A stretch of 11,916 nt of DNA from CAZLBV01 sp964557845. GTDB taxonomy: Bacteria; Acidobacteriota; Aminicenantia; Aminicenantales; Aminicenantaceae. This document shows positions 5,237 through 11,916 of the stretch, one piece after another. The translations under genes were made by a program, and so were the position numbers. Numbering within the stretch: position 1 is the stretch's first letter; each line of letters begins with the position of its first letter. The notes under the pieces are model-generated. The model saw only the letters and a program-made list of their open reading frames with translations, was not told where the DNA came from and made no database searches. The stretch lies in contig CAZLBV010000159.1 in NCBI GenBank assembly GCA_964557845.1, positions 1 through 11,916 on the forward strand. The letters run 5' to 3'.

Positions 5237-7972
5237 CTATTTTTTTAGGATGATCCTAATCCTTTTAATACTCTTTAAATCAGCATCCAGAACAACCATT
5301 TTCAAGGACTCAGTTTCAACCACCTCGCCGCTGAGGGGAATCTTTTCCAAAAGATAGATCAAATAACCTGCAATGGTTTTATAATCGCCGGTTGGAACAG
5401 GAATATTATATCGGTATTTCAATAAAGAAATTTCTGCTTTCCCATCGCATTCATAAATATTTTTATCGACCTGGGTAATGATCCGTTCTTCCTCTTCGGC
5501 TTTTTCATCACAAACATCTCCAAGAATTTCTTCCACCAGATCTTCAATGGTCACCAGCCCTACGATCCCGCCAAATTCATCTACCACAAAGACCATATTG
5601 TTACCGCTTTTTCTCAATTCCCGCAATAACGAATAGACCTTTTTTATTTCGGGAACATGACGGAGATTTTTAATGATATAAGGGGCAACAGTTGAAGAAG
5701 GAGTCTTACTATAAATTACATCCAGAACGTTTACAATCCCAATAAAATTATCCACCCTTCCTTCATAAACCGGGATTCGGGTATAACCTGAATCTGCAAC
5801 TACTTTATAAAAAGATTCAACCGTAATGTTTTTGGGGACAGTCACTATTTCAACCAAGGGAGTCATGACCATTCCAGCGGTTTTAGTTTCTAGATCCATC
5901 ACACTATTTATCATCTGTATCTGCTCTGGTTTCAGTACCCCTTCTTTTGCTCCCATCCTGGCTAGGTACTTTAATTCTTCTCTCATTCCCATCATCCGGC
6001 TAGACCTGGTTGGTTCTTCTGCGCGCCCGACTATATGATTCGTCATCTTGGTTATAAAGACAACAACGGGACGAAAAATCATAGCTGACAGCCACAGCCC
6101 ATAAGCACTGCGCAGAGCCAAGACATCTGCCTTTACTCGAAAAATAGTTTTGGGCAGGATCTCACAGAAAATCAGGATAAAAAAGGTCATGACAAAAGTA
6201 TTCAAAATCCCCTGAAGGCTTTCATCCTCAGGAAACATATAACCGAACAATTGAAGTCCGGCTAACCCCGCAATAATATTTACTAAGTTATTTCCCACCA
6301 AGATTATGCTTAACATTTTATCCGGTGTTTTCCAAAAATTACTTATGACGGCGGCTCGCTTATCTCTTTGCTGAGAGAGCACTTCGATTTTGGCCCTTGA
6401 AACGGACACAACTGCTGTTTCAGCTCCGGAATAGAAAGCGCTTAAAATTACCGACAGGATAAGTAAAAATAAGAATGGGGCTAAGGGATTGCCGTTAACG
6501 CTTCCATTAATCATTTCTCCCCCTCCAAAAAAGGGGGTACATAAAAACAACAGAAAAAGAACCAAAAATTTATTTGGTTTAGAGGTTCTATGTGTTTCTT
6601 CGATTTCATCCTTCTCTAGGCGTAGCCTGACTAGATCGATCCGGGTCCCCTCCATTTTTTCTACCAGAAAGTCCAGACCGGTAGAGGGATCTTTGATCTT
6701 ATCCCCTACGTTAGGGATATATCCGAAAAGGGTAATAACATAGCCGCCTATGGTATCCGCGCTAGTAAGCTCAAGATCAAGGTTTAATCTTTTGTTCACA
6801 CTGCGAACACTTACAAAACCGGGGATGAGCACACTTTCGGGATCATCCCGGTCCCGTGAGATAGACATCTCGGACACTTTATCGTATTCATCAAAAATCT
6901 CTCCCAGCACTTCCTCAACTATGTCCTCTGTGGTAACCAATCCGGCTGTCCCCCCATATTCCCCCAGCACGATCGCCATCTGTTGTTTTTTCTTAGCTAA
7001 TTCCCGGATTAATTCCCCGATCCGTTTAGATCTTATTGTGAAAAATGGCGTCCGGATAAGGGTATTTTCATAACCTGGATTCAATTCATTTAATAAATCT
7101 CTATGCGCCAAAAATTCTTCAATAGTCAGCTGTTCTAGGTTTTTGCCCCCCAAACGTTCAATCCGCAGGCCTTTCCACCTCGGTAAATCCTTCACATAGA
7201 AAATCCCGATTATATTGTCGACATCCTTTCTGTATACAGGGAGCCGGGAAAATCCTGCTTCTTTGGTAAAAAGAAAGGCCTTTTGGATGGTTTTGGATGC
7301 ATCAATACACATCATTTCAGTTCTGGGTACCATGATCTCTTTTGCCTGAATATCCTGAAATTCAAAAATATTATGAAGAATTTCCCCCTCATCCTTATCG
7401 AACGCACCATATTCTTCGGTCCTTTCCAGAACTGCTTTTATTTCTTCACTTGTCATAGGGAACGGTTTATCCAACGAAGTCACTCCAAAAAAAGGAAGAA
7501 GTAGATCCATGAAATGACTCAAAGCCTTTCTAATAGGAAAAATCAGTGTCGAAAACAGCCACAAAGGCTGAGCAATCACCCGGGCAAATCTCTCCGGGTG
7601 ATTGAGAGCATAGGTTTTGGGAGTGATTTCCCCAAAAACCAGCAGGATGAACGTCTGAAAAATTATGGATACAATTGAGGCGTAAGCAGTATTTTCTCCC
7701 CTAAACAATACATGAAAGATCAGCATTCCGGTTATACTCACAAAGGCCATATTGATCAGAATATTCCCAAACAGGACGCTTATAAAAAGACGTCTCGGAT
7801 CATCGATGAAGCGGATAATAGCCTGACTTTTTTTTGATTTTTCTTCTTTTAATTTATGGATTTGAGTGATCGAAAGAGCTGTTAGAGCCGTTTCCGAACC
7901 AGAGAAAAAAGCTGATAGAAAAAGCAGAAAGACTAATCCCACCAAGTTGCTGAATATATTTGCTACATCCAT
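5237..7972 (-). CDS. Tandem-fused CNNM/CorC family protein (two DUF21-CBS-CBS-CorC_HlyC copies)
   Basis: The 911 residues contain two complete CNNM/CorC units. Copy 1: DUF21 membrane domain (about 5-165, SAFFSGSETAL at 20-30, FGN at 68-70, GEITPK at 114-119), CBS pair (212-365, EIMVPRTEM, T347xxD350), CorC_HlyC domain (380-452). Copy 2: DUF21 (497-650, SAFYSGAETA, VGNNLVNI, CEILPK), CBS pair (700-825, T808xxD811), CorC_HlyC (830-908). Family members transport or sense Mg2+ or related cations; CBS domains bind ATP-Mg. Both copies keep the Ser, Asn and Glu of the membrane motifs, so both look functional. The copies are clearly diverged, and copy 1 has a longer segment between its CBS motifs (about 264-305). 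Single proteins are about 420-450 residues, so this is a double. Residues 467-482 are an extra hydrophobic segment between them. It begins 41 bases after the rhomboid gene; its own SD is poor, so translation may be coupled. Confidence 0.93.
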   Translation of the reverse strand: MDVANIFSNLVGLVFLLFLSAFFSGSETALTALSITQIHKLKEEKSKKSQAIIRFIDDPRRLFISVLFGNILINMAFVSITGMLIFHVLFRGENTAYASIVSIIFQTFILLVFGEITPKTYALNHPERFARVIAQPLWLFSTLIFPIRKALSHFMDLLLPFFGVTSLDKPFPMTSEEIKAVLERTEEYGAFDKDEGEILHNIFEFQDIQAKEIMVPRTEMMCIDASKTIQKAFLFTKEAGFSRLPVYRKDVDNIIGIFYVKDLPRWKGLRIERLGGKNLEQLTIEEFLAHRDLLNELNPGYENTLIRTPFFTIRSKRIGELIRELAKKKQQMAIVLGEYGGTAGLVTTEDIVEEVLGEIFDEYDKVSEMSISRDRDDPESVLIPGFVSVRSVNKRLNLDLELTSADTIGGYVITLFGYIPNVGDKIKDPSTGLDFLVEKMEGTRIDLVRLRLEKDEIEETHRTSKPNKFLVLFLLFLCTPFFGGGEMINGSVNGNPLAPFLFLLILSVILSAFYSGAETAVVSVSRAKIEVLSQQRDKRAAVISNFWKTPDKMLSIILVGNNLVNIIAGLAGLQLFGYMFPEDESLQGILNTFVMTFFILIFCEILPKTIFRVKADVLALRSAYGLWLSAMIFRPVVVFITKMTNHIVGRAEEPTRSSRMMGMREELKYLARMGAKEGVLKPEQIQMINSVMDLETKTAGMVMTPLVEIVTVPKNITVESFYKVVADSGYTRIPVYEGRVDNFIGIVNVLDVIYSKTPSSTVAPYIIKNLRHVPEIKKVYSLLRELRKSGNNMVFVVDEFGGIVGLVTIEDLVEEILGDVCDEKAEEEERIITQVDKNIYECDGKAEISLLKYRYNIPVPTGDYKTIAGYLIYLLEKIPLSGEVVETESLKMVVLDADLKSIKRIRIILKK
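6512..6526 (-). promoter_or_regulatory. Internal ribosome-binding site and ATG at the start of CNNM copy 2
   Basis: GGAGG (6522-6526 on the minus strand) is followed after 7 bases by an in-frame ATG (6512-6514), codon 487 of the fused protein. This is the best-placed SD-start pair in the window. Translation from here would give a 425-residue protein starting MINGSVNGNPL, with its first membrane helix at about residue 11, a normal single CNNM/CorC protein. The same bases encode FFGGGE in the fusion. Confidence 0.6.
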
Positions 7973-8013
7973 CCTATATGCCGTATTTATCCCGCGCAGA
8001 AATTGTCTTAGGG

Positions 8014-10491
8014 TTAAGACAGGATGAAATCTTCATAATCTTCAATGAAGAAATATTTTTGAGGGCGTTCCAGCAGAACTGAAGGTTCATCAGGAATGGG
8101 AGTTGCTTTACTGGTCTTTAACAGATAGGAAATAAATGCTTTTAACGCTTCTTTTGTGTCTTTGGTATCAGGGAAGAACTTGACAGGATCAAAAGCAGAA
8201 CTGAACAGACGAATTGAACGAATAGTCGACAGATCAGATTTTAAATCATCTAAAAAAAGATCGATCAAATAATAGGACGGTTCATAAGGAGACGTGATCT
8301 CAACCACAGCTATGGTCTTTACCTTATTGAGAGAAAGCAATCTCGGCCCTATCTTCAGAGCGTCAATGGACAATTTATCACCTTTAATTTCTTTGATATT
8401 TGCCTTGATCATTTTTAAGGATTTTTTGTGAATCGGAGCAAAATAGGTTTCATCGTCTTTTGGCTTTGCTTTTTTGCTTATGCCGGGAGGGCTTTTCGGC
8501 TTCGGCTCTTGAGTTTTTGGGCAAGGCGTTTCCTTAGCTGGAGTGGACTTAGGCGGCAGCCTCTTCTCTTTTTCCAAATACTCTCCTTTCGTTGCTTGTT
8601 CCCTCAAAGAATTATCATCCGGCTGTTCTTGGATAGAGTCAGGTTGTTGTTCCTCGGTTTCAGACCGGATTTGTGAATCAGACCTCTCCCCTCCAAAACT
8701 TGGATAACCTTGATATAGATCCTCCATTCCGGGAAATTGTGGAACCGGTTCTTTTTCGACTTCTGGAACCTCTTTTTTCGATTCTTCTTGATGAGCCAGA
8801 GCTTTAGGTTCTTCTTCCACAGAGGCTCTGGAAGTTTTTCCCGAAGTTTCAGGTTGAGCTTCAGCCATCCCTGCATCTTCCCCAGATTGGGGGGCTTCAA
8901 AAATTTCTTCTTCTGATGGTGAGGCCTCTACTATTTCTTCATCGGGTTCCTCTTTTTTGGGCGCCTTTTCCTGTGTTTGAACTGATGAATACTGACCGGA
9001 CACTTCATCGTAGTCGAAGCGAACCTTTGATTTCACCTCATTGAATTTTTCTTTGATTTCTTCCTTATCAAGATCAGAGATCTCCGGATGTTTAAGACAT
9101 AACTCGTAAACTTTTTTTGCCACACGAGAATCTAAGCTGGATGCTATTCTGGCAAAATTTAATACCAACAGAGGTGGAGAACCGGCATCCATCTTTTTAA
9201 GCATGTCTGAAGCTAATGAATCTGCCTCAATGGGATTTTTCTGCTTTGCCAAGATCTCCAATATCTTGATCTTATAAGGCATGCTCAAAGGAGGTTTGGG
9301 AATCCGCTCACGCAATTTCCGGTAATGATTCAGTGCCTGTTCCACCTGATTCCGTCTTATTTCCCTTTCAATCATCTTTATCATATAATCTGAAGTCTCA
9401 TCGATCCGATCTAATTCTGCGCCTAAATTCCATAAACCCTCAACAACATCATCATTGGTTGGATCGCTCTCAACTGCAGTTAACATTAAGGAAAATGCCT
9501 TATCGAAATCACCATTCCTCTTTAAAACAGTGGCTTCTTCCAGGGCCTGATAGCCATCACTGACATAACTTATCTGCTTTTCTATCTTAGGGGAGATATG
9601 TCTTTCTTCTATGCGGTTAAACTTTATAACAAGAGCGATCCCAGCCCCGAAGACAAATCCCCAAACATGGGCCCAATGGGCAACACCACCTCCTGTTTCC
9701 GGGGAGACAGAATCAACCATTCTGGCATTGAAGAATTCTAATACTACCCATAAAGGCAGCATTAACCAGGCCGGAGCTTGGAATGTTCCCCGGGCGAAAA
9801 TGAGGAAATAGAAAAAATTTATTCTTGTGTCCCAGAAGCGTATGAGAAAGGCCCCCATGACACCAGCTATAGCTCCTGAGGCTCCGATCAATGGCCCCAC
9901 CAATTTGGGGTAATGGATGGCAAACATCATAGCCGATAGGACACCGACCGCCACATAAAAAACCGCATAGAGCGGTCTTCCCCATTTATCTTCAATAAAA
10001 GGCCCGGTTAAATAAAGGAAAAACAGGTTGCCCAGCAAATGAAGCCAGCCGCCGTGAACAAACATATAAGCAAAAAGGCCAGTCATCGTTTTTCTGGCCG
10101 GGATAAAACCATATTTCCGGTAAGGAACACTGTTTAAGGCATTTTTAAACCTCTGGGCCAAGTTATTTAAACGCTCTTGTTCCTCATCGCGTTCAAAAGT
10201 AAAAGTGGGAGGAGGATACTGCATTCTATAGGCTTCAAGCATGACCTCGAACTGCTCATTGTACAATTCTCCAAAGATCATATCCTTCAAATCAGGATCA
10301 AATTCAAGGTAGGGATGAGAAAGAAAATATTCCACAAATTCCATGGCCGCATTTTCAAGCCTTTTTTCCACATTGTTCATGGATATGGATACAAAAATAT
10401 GTACGACAAGACAGATCGACATAATCGTGATTGTTACCCAGGGTAGCCTTCGGACAGTATTGCTTTCATGTCCGATTGGAAATATTAACAT
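8014..10491 (-). CDS. Rhomboid intramembrane serine protease with TPR-like, acidic and unknown C-terminal regions
   Basis: Residues 1-290 are a six-helix rhomboid. TM1 is about 18-37; HGGWLHLLGN (146-155) supplies H146, H151 and N155; GASG (203-206) holds the nucleophile S205; VAHWAHVWGF (270-279) holds the catalytic histidine H275. The order and spacing match GlpG-type enzymes, so it should cleave membrane helices in the inner membrane. An insertion of about 100 mostly charged residues lies between TM1 and TM2. The position after H275 that is usually Gly is Trp (W277). After the membrane domain come TPR-like helices (310-465), a Glu/Pro/Lys-rich, probably disordered stretch (500-680), and a folded domain at 685-825 that I cannot name (IDLFLDDL, FDPVKFFPDT, SYLL). 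GGAAG about 10 bases before the ATG supports the start. It is the first gene of the four-gene block. Substrates are unknown. Confidence 0.9.
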   Translation of the reverse strand: MLIFPIGHESNTVRRLPWVTITIMSICLVVHIFVSISMNNVEKRLENAAMEFVEYFLSHPYLEFDPDLKDMIFGELYNEQFEVMLEAYRMQYPPPTFTFERDEEQERLNNLAQRFKNALNSVPYRKYGFIPARKTMTGLFAYMFVHGGWLHLLGNLFFLYLTGPFIEDKWGRPLYAVFYVAVGVLSAMMFAIHYPKLVGPLIGASGAIAGVMGAFLIRFWDTRINFFYFLIFARGTFQAPAWLMLPLWVVLEFFNARMVDSVSPETGGGVAHWAHVWGFVFGAGIALVIKFNRIEERHISPKIEKQISYVSDGYQALEEATVLKRNGDFDKAFSLMLTAVESDPTNDDVVEGLWNLGAELDRIDETSDYMIKMIEREIRRNQVEQALNHYRKLRERIPKPPLSMPYKIKILEILAKQKNPIEADSLASDMLKKMDAGSPPLLVLNFARIASSLDSRVAKKVYELCLKHPEISDLDKEEIKEKFNEVKSKVRFDYDEVSGQYSSVQTQEKAPKKEEPDEEIVEASPSEEEIFEAPQSGEDAGMAEAQPETSGKTSRASVEEEPKALAHQEESKKEVPEVEKEPVPQFPGMEDLYQGYPSFGGERSDSQIRSETEEQQPDSIQEQPDDNSLREQATKGEYLEKEKRLPPKSTPAKETPCPKTQEPKPKSPPGISKKAKPKDDETYFAPIHKKSLKMIKANIKEIKGDKLSIDALKIGPRLLSLNKVKTIAVVEITSPYEPSYYLIDLFLDDLKSDLSTIRSIRLFSSAFDPVKFFPDTKDTKEALKAFISYLLKTSKATPIPDEPSVLLERPQKYFFIEDYEDFILS

Positions 10492-10527
10492 TTTGAACTA
10501 TCTTCCAACTGCAATATTCTCTCAAGC

Positions 10528-10557
10528 ACAATACTATTAATAACCCCTCACTGTCAA
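10528..10557 (-). promoter_or_regulatory. Candidate sigma-70 promoter for the rhomboid-led four-gene block
   Basis: On the minus strand a perfect TTGACA (10552-10557) is followed after 18 bases by TATTGT (10528-10533), four of six matches to TATAAT. Transcription would start near 10521, leaving a leader of about 30 bases that contains the GGAAG ribosome-binding site of the rhomboid gene. It stands back to back with the epimerase promoter. Confidence 0.55.
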
Positions 10558-10575
10558 CCTATATGCTCGGTGGAT

Positions 10576-10604
10576 TTGACGGATTCGTTTTAACTTTGTA
10601 TATT
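10576..10604 (+). promoter_or_regulatory. Near-consensus sigma-70 promoter for the epimerase gene
   Basis: TTGACG (10576-10581), a 17-base spacer and TATATT (10599-10604) match the sigma-70 consensus at five of six positions in each box, with ideal spacing. The expected start of transcription is near 10611, only about 10 bases before the ATG at 10621. No SD sequence lies in GCATGCATTACTAAT before the ATG, so the message would be nearly leaderless. Confidence 0.65.
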
Positions 10605-10620
10605 TGCATGCATTACTAAT

Positions 10621-11604
10621 ATGAAAATCGCAGTTACTGGGGCCAGCGGACATATCGGAGTTAATCTCTGCCGTCTTCTCCTGAATAAGGGCATCCAAGT
10701 AAGAGCCCTAATTCATGAAAATATCCTCGGAATTGAGGATCTGGAACTGGAAACTGTTCGAGGCGATCTTCTGGATATTCCCTCGCTGAAAATACTGGTT
10801 GACGGGGTAGATATCCTATTCCATCTAGCTGCAGTCATTTCCATCCAAGGGAAAAAAGACAAGGAGATCCTTTCTCTAAATGTTGAGGGAACAAGAAACC
10901 TTCTCAAAGCTGCCTTGGAGGCATCAGTAAAGCGTTTTATTCATTTCAGTTCTATCCACGCGCTGATCCAAGAACCTTATGATCAATTCCTCGATGAAAC
11001 TAGGCCTATAGCTTTAAATGATTGGATGGTCTATTCCCGTTCAAAAGCCCTGGCAGAAAGGGAAGTTTTAGGGTTTTGTGATTCTGGTTTGGATGCGGTC
11101 ATACTCAATCCAACGGCTGTCATAGGCCCTTATGATTACCGTCCTTCCTTGTTGGGGAGAGCCTTGATCTTAATGGCCTGTGGAAGGCTTCCTCTGATAG
11201 TGCCTGGTGGATATAACTGGGTCGATGTCAGAGACGTAGCTCAAGCAGCTTTTTCATCCATAAAAAAAGCCAGAAAAGGGGAGCGTTATCTCCTGTCCGG
11301 CCACTGGAGCGATCTTAAGGAATTATCCCGAATAGTATCGAATTTCTCGGGTTCTAAAACGCGCCGGATCTCCTGTCCTTACTGGCTGGCTAAGATCGGG
11401 CTCCCTTTTATACAAACCTATTGTTTTGTTAGCCGTACGGAGCCGCTCTACACCTATGATTCGATCAATACTCTTATGAGAGCACACCGAAACATTTCCC
11501 ATAAAAAAGCTTCCCAGGAGCTGGGTTTTACACCTAGGCCTCTAGAGGAAAGCCTAAAAGATACTCTTGAATGGTTCCGAGAGAACGGGTATCTGACTGA
11601 CTGA
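10621..11604 (+). CDS. NAD(P)-dependent epimerase/dehydratase (extended SDR, dihydroflavonol-reductase-like)
   Basis: This 327-residue protein is the usual length for an extended short-chain dehydrogenase/reductase. It opens with the Rossmann motif GASGHIG (7-13), has DILFHLAAV (64-72) and the N(V)EGTRNLL helix (87-95). The active site is complete: S110/S111 in HFSS, Y138 and K142 in YSRSK, then NPTAVIGP (163-170) and WVDVRDVAQA (200-209). The C-terminal substrate domain includes ERYLLSGHWSDLKEL and ends in a typical TLEWFRENGYL helix. These enzymes reduce or epimerise sugars, flavonol-like or isoprenoid-linked substrates; HpnA-like hopanoid-associated epimerases are a possible relative, but no neighbour supports that. 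The ATG is fixed by the Rossmann fold starting at residue 2. The gene is divergent from the rhomboid block and seems monocistronic; no terminator is evident after it. Enzyme class is firm, substrate unknown. Confidence 0.92.
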   Translation: MKIAVTGASGHIGVNLCRLLLNKGIQVRALIHENILGIEDLELETVRGDLLDIPSLKILVDGVDILFHLAAVISIQGKKDKEILSLNVEGTRNLLKAALEASVKRFIHFSSIHALIQEPYDQFLDETRPIALNDWMVYSRSKALAEREVLGFCDSGLDAVILNPTAVIGPYDYRPSLLGRALILMACGRLPLIVPGGYNWVDVRDVAQAAFSSIKKARKGERYLLSGHWSDLKELSRIVSNFSGSKTRRISCPYWLAKIGLPFIQTYCFVSRTEPLYTYDSINTLMRAHRNISHKKASQELGFTPRPLEESLKDTLEWFRENGYLTD

Positions 11605-11687
11605 CAGTGCAGCGGCCATCCCATTTCCGCCCCCACCCCTCTTCCCACAAGGAAACGGAATTTCCGAGCATCCTGCAATTTGCCGAC

Positions 11688-11702
11688 ATTGCCTGGATTA
11701 TT
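11688..11702 (+). repeat. 15-base direct repeat, copy A
   Basis: ATTGCCTGGATTATT occurs here and again, without a mismatch, 76 bases downstream at 11764-11778. In both places it is followed within a few bases by AGCG and CGAGGTT, so the similarity extends to about 29 bases with small gaps. Confidence 0.8.
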
Positions 11703-11703
11703 C

Positions 11704-11748
11704 AAGCGCCGAGGTTGCTGCCACGGCAAGGAAGTGAGGTCGGCGATT
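11704..11748 (+). repeat. Stem-loop unit A
   Basis: CGCCGA (11707-11712) pairs with TCGGCG (11740-11745). Inside it TTGC/GCAA (11715-11718, 11726-11729) can form a smaller stem. The outer arms resemble those of unit B: CGAGGTT on the left and TGAGGTCGG on the right, against CGAGGTT and TGAGATCGG in B. Unit A looks like a shorter member of the same family. Confidence 0.5.
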
Positions 11749-11763
11749 TTCCTAATGTACGAA

Positions 11764-11778
11764 ATTGCCTGGATTATT
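11764..11778 (+). repeat. 15-base direct repeat, copy B
   Basis: This is an exact second copy of ATTGCCTGGATTATT, leading directly into the long stem-loop that begins near 11780. Confidence 0.8.
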
Positions 11779-11779
11779 A

Positions 11780-11880
11780 GCGGCACGAGGTTAGTTCAAA
11801 TACGAGTGACATTGAGTGAAGATGTATGTGTAATACCTCGAGCTCACTGTCACGATGTATTTGGGCTGAGATCGGGTCGC
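11780..11880 (+). repeat. Long imperfect inverted repeat (stem-loop unit B, about 100 bases)
   Basis: The two arms pair over nearly their full length: GCGGC with GTCGC at the base, CGA with TCG, then TTAGTTCAAATAC (11791-11803) with GTATTTGGGCTGA (11857-11869, including G-T pairs), then GTGACATTGAG (11806-11816) with CTCACTGTCAC (11843-11853, one mismatch). A loop of about 26 bases lies at 11817-11842. Such a long near-continuous stem is unlikely by chance and could be a structured RNA, a REP/MITE-like element or a recombination or retroelement site. No function is assigned. Confidence 0.6.
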
Positions 11881-11916
11881 CCGTAGGGCAAAAGAGGCCG
11901 ACAATAAATTAAATTG

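Larger units (their letters stand above)
11605..11916. other. Gene-free repeat and stem-loop region downstream of the epimerase
   Basis: The last 312 bases hold no ORF that resembles a protein; the frames that stay open are low-complexity readings of repeats. The first part (about 11612-11645) is unusually C-rich on the plus strand. Then come two related stem-loop units, each led by the same 15-base repeat and listed separately. The base composition and structure differ from the coding part of the window. The downstream gene is outside the window. Confidence 0.5.

Noticed and set aside
8604..8900. 98-residue Lys/Asn-rich minus-strand frame inside the rhomboid gene
   Set aside because: It is a frame-shifted reading of the Glu/Pro/Lys-rich linker, with no ribosome-binding site and no domain.
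11780..11792. CGGCACGAGG, the core of a commonly used cDNA-library EcoRI adaptor, as contamination
   Set aside because: It is only a short match, lacks the GAATTC side of the adaptor, and takes part in the long inverted repeat and in the similarity to unit A, so it belongs to the native sequence.
11780..11880. Integron attC site
   Set aside because: The hairpin is long, but the outer ends lack a clear RYYYAAC/GTTRRRY pair and no integrase or cassette ORF is visible.
11680..11886. Open frames over the repeat region (plus strand, and minus strand 11454-11786) as small proteins
   Set aside because: They are translations of repeats, have no convincing ribosome-binding site and show no recognisable domain; the minus-strand one overlaps the end of the epimerase gene.

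Overview
The window looks like chromosomal DNA from a Gram-negative bacterium. It is AT-leaning and densely coded, with SD-type start sites on most genes. Two proteins carry signal peptides, and one of these ends like an outer-membrane beta-barrel. A large secreted Asp-box (BNR/sortilin-like) protein beside a rhomboid with a long tail and a small glycine-rich RRM protein fits Acidobacteriota, Aminicenantes or related phyla. That placement is a guess from gene content, not a measurement.

Layout, left to right. Positions 1-648 (minus) hold the N-terminal 216 codons of a nitronate monooxygenase-like flavoprotein that runs off the left edge. Positions 894-1172 (minus) encode a 92-residue RRM RNA-binding protein behind a long, gene-free, AT-rich stretch (1173-1499) that contains a possible promoter and two inverted repeats. 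Positions 1500-10491 are four minus-strand genes read in the order rhomboid (8014-10491), double CNNM/CorC protein (5237-7972), small outer-membrane-type protein (4423-5199) and Asp-box protein (1500-4367). The gaps between them are 41, 37 and 55 bases, so they are probably one transcript starting near 10521. Positions 10621-11604 (plus) encode an NAD-dependent epimerase/dehydratase, transcribed divergently. Positions 11605-11916 hold no convincing gene but contain two related stem-loop units that share a 15-base direct repeat.

How the genes may work together: the four-gene block is an envelope set, with an intramembrane protease, a probable ion transporter or sensor, an outer-membrane-type protein and an exported beta-propeller protein. 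No enzyme in it points to one pathway, so shared membrane or envelope homeostasis is inference.

The most unusual items are: (1) two complete CNNM/CorC transporters fused in one 911-residue frame, joined by a hydrophobic segment that would solve the topology problem of such a fusion, with a strong ribosome-binding site and ATG at the start of the second copy; (2) a very short, SD-less leader on the epimerase, downstream of a near-consensus promoter; (3) the paired stem-loop units after the epimerase; and (4) a rhomboid with TPR-like, acidic and unrecognised C-terminal regions. No clear defence system, transposase, CRISPR array or tRNA was seen.
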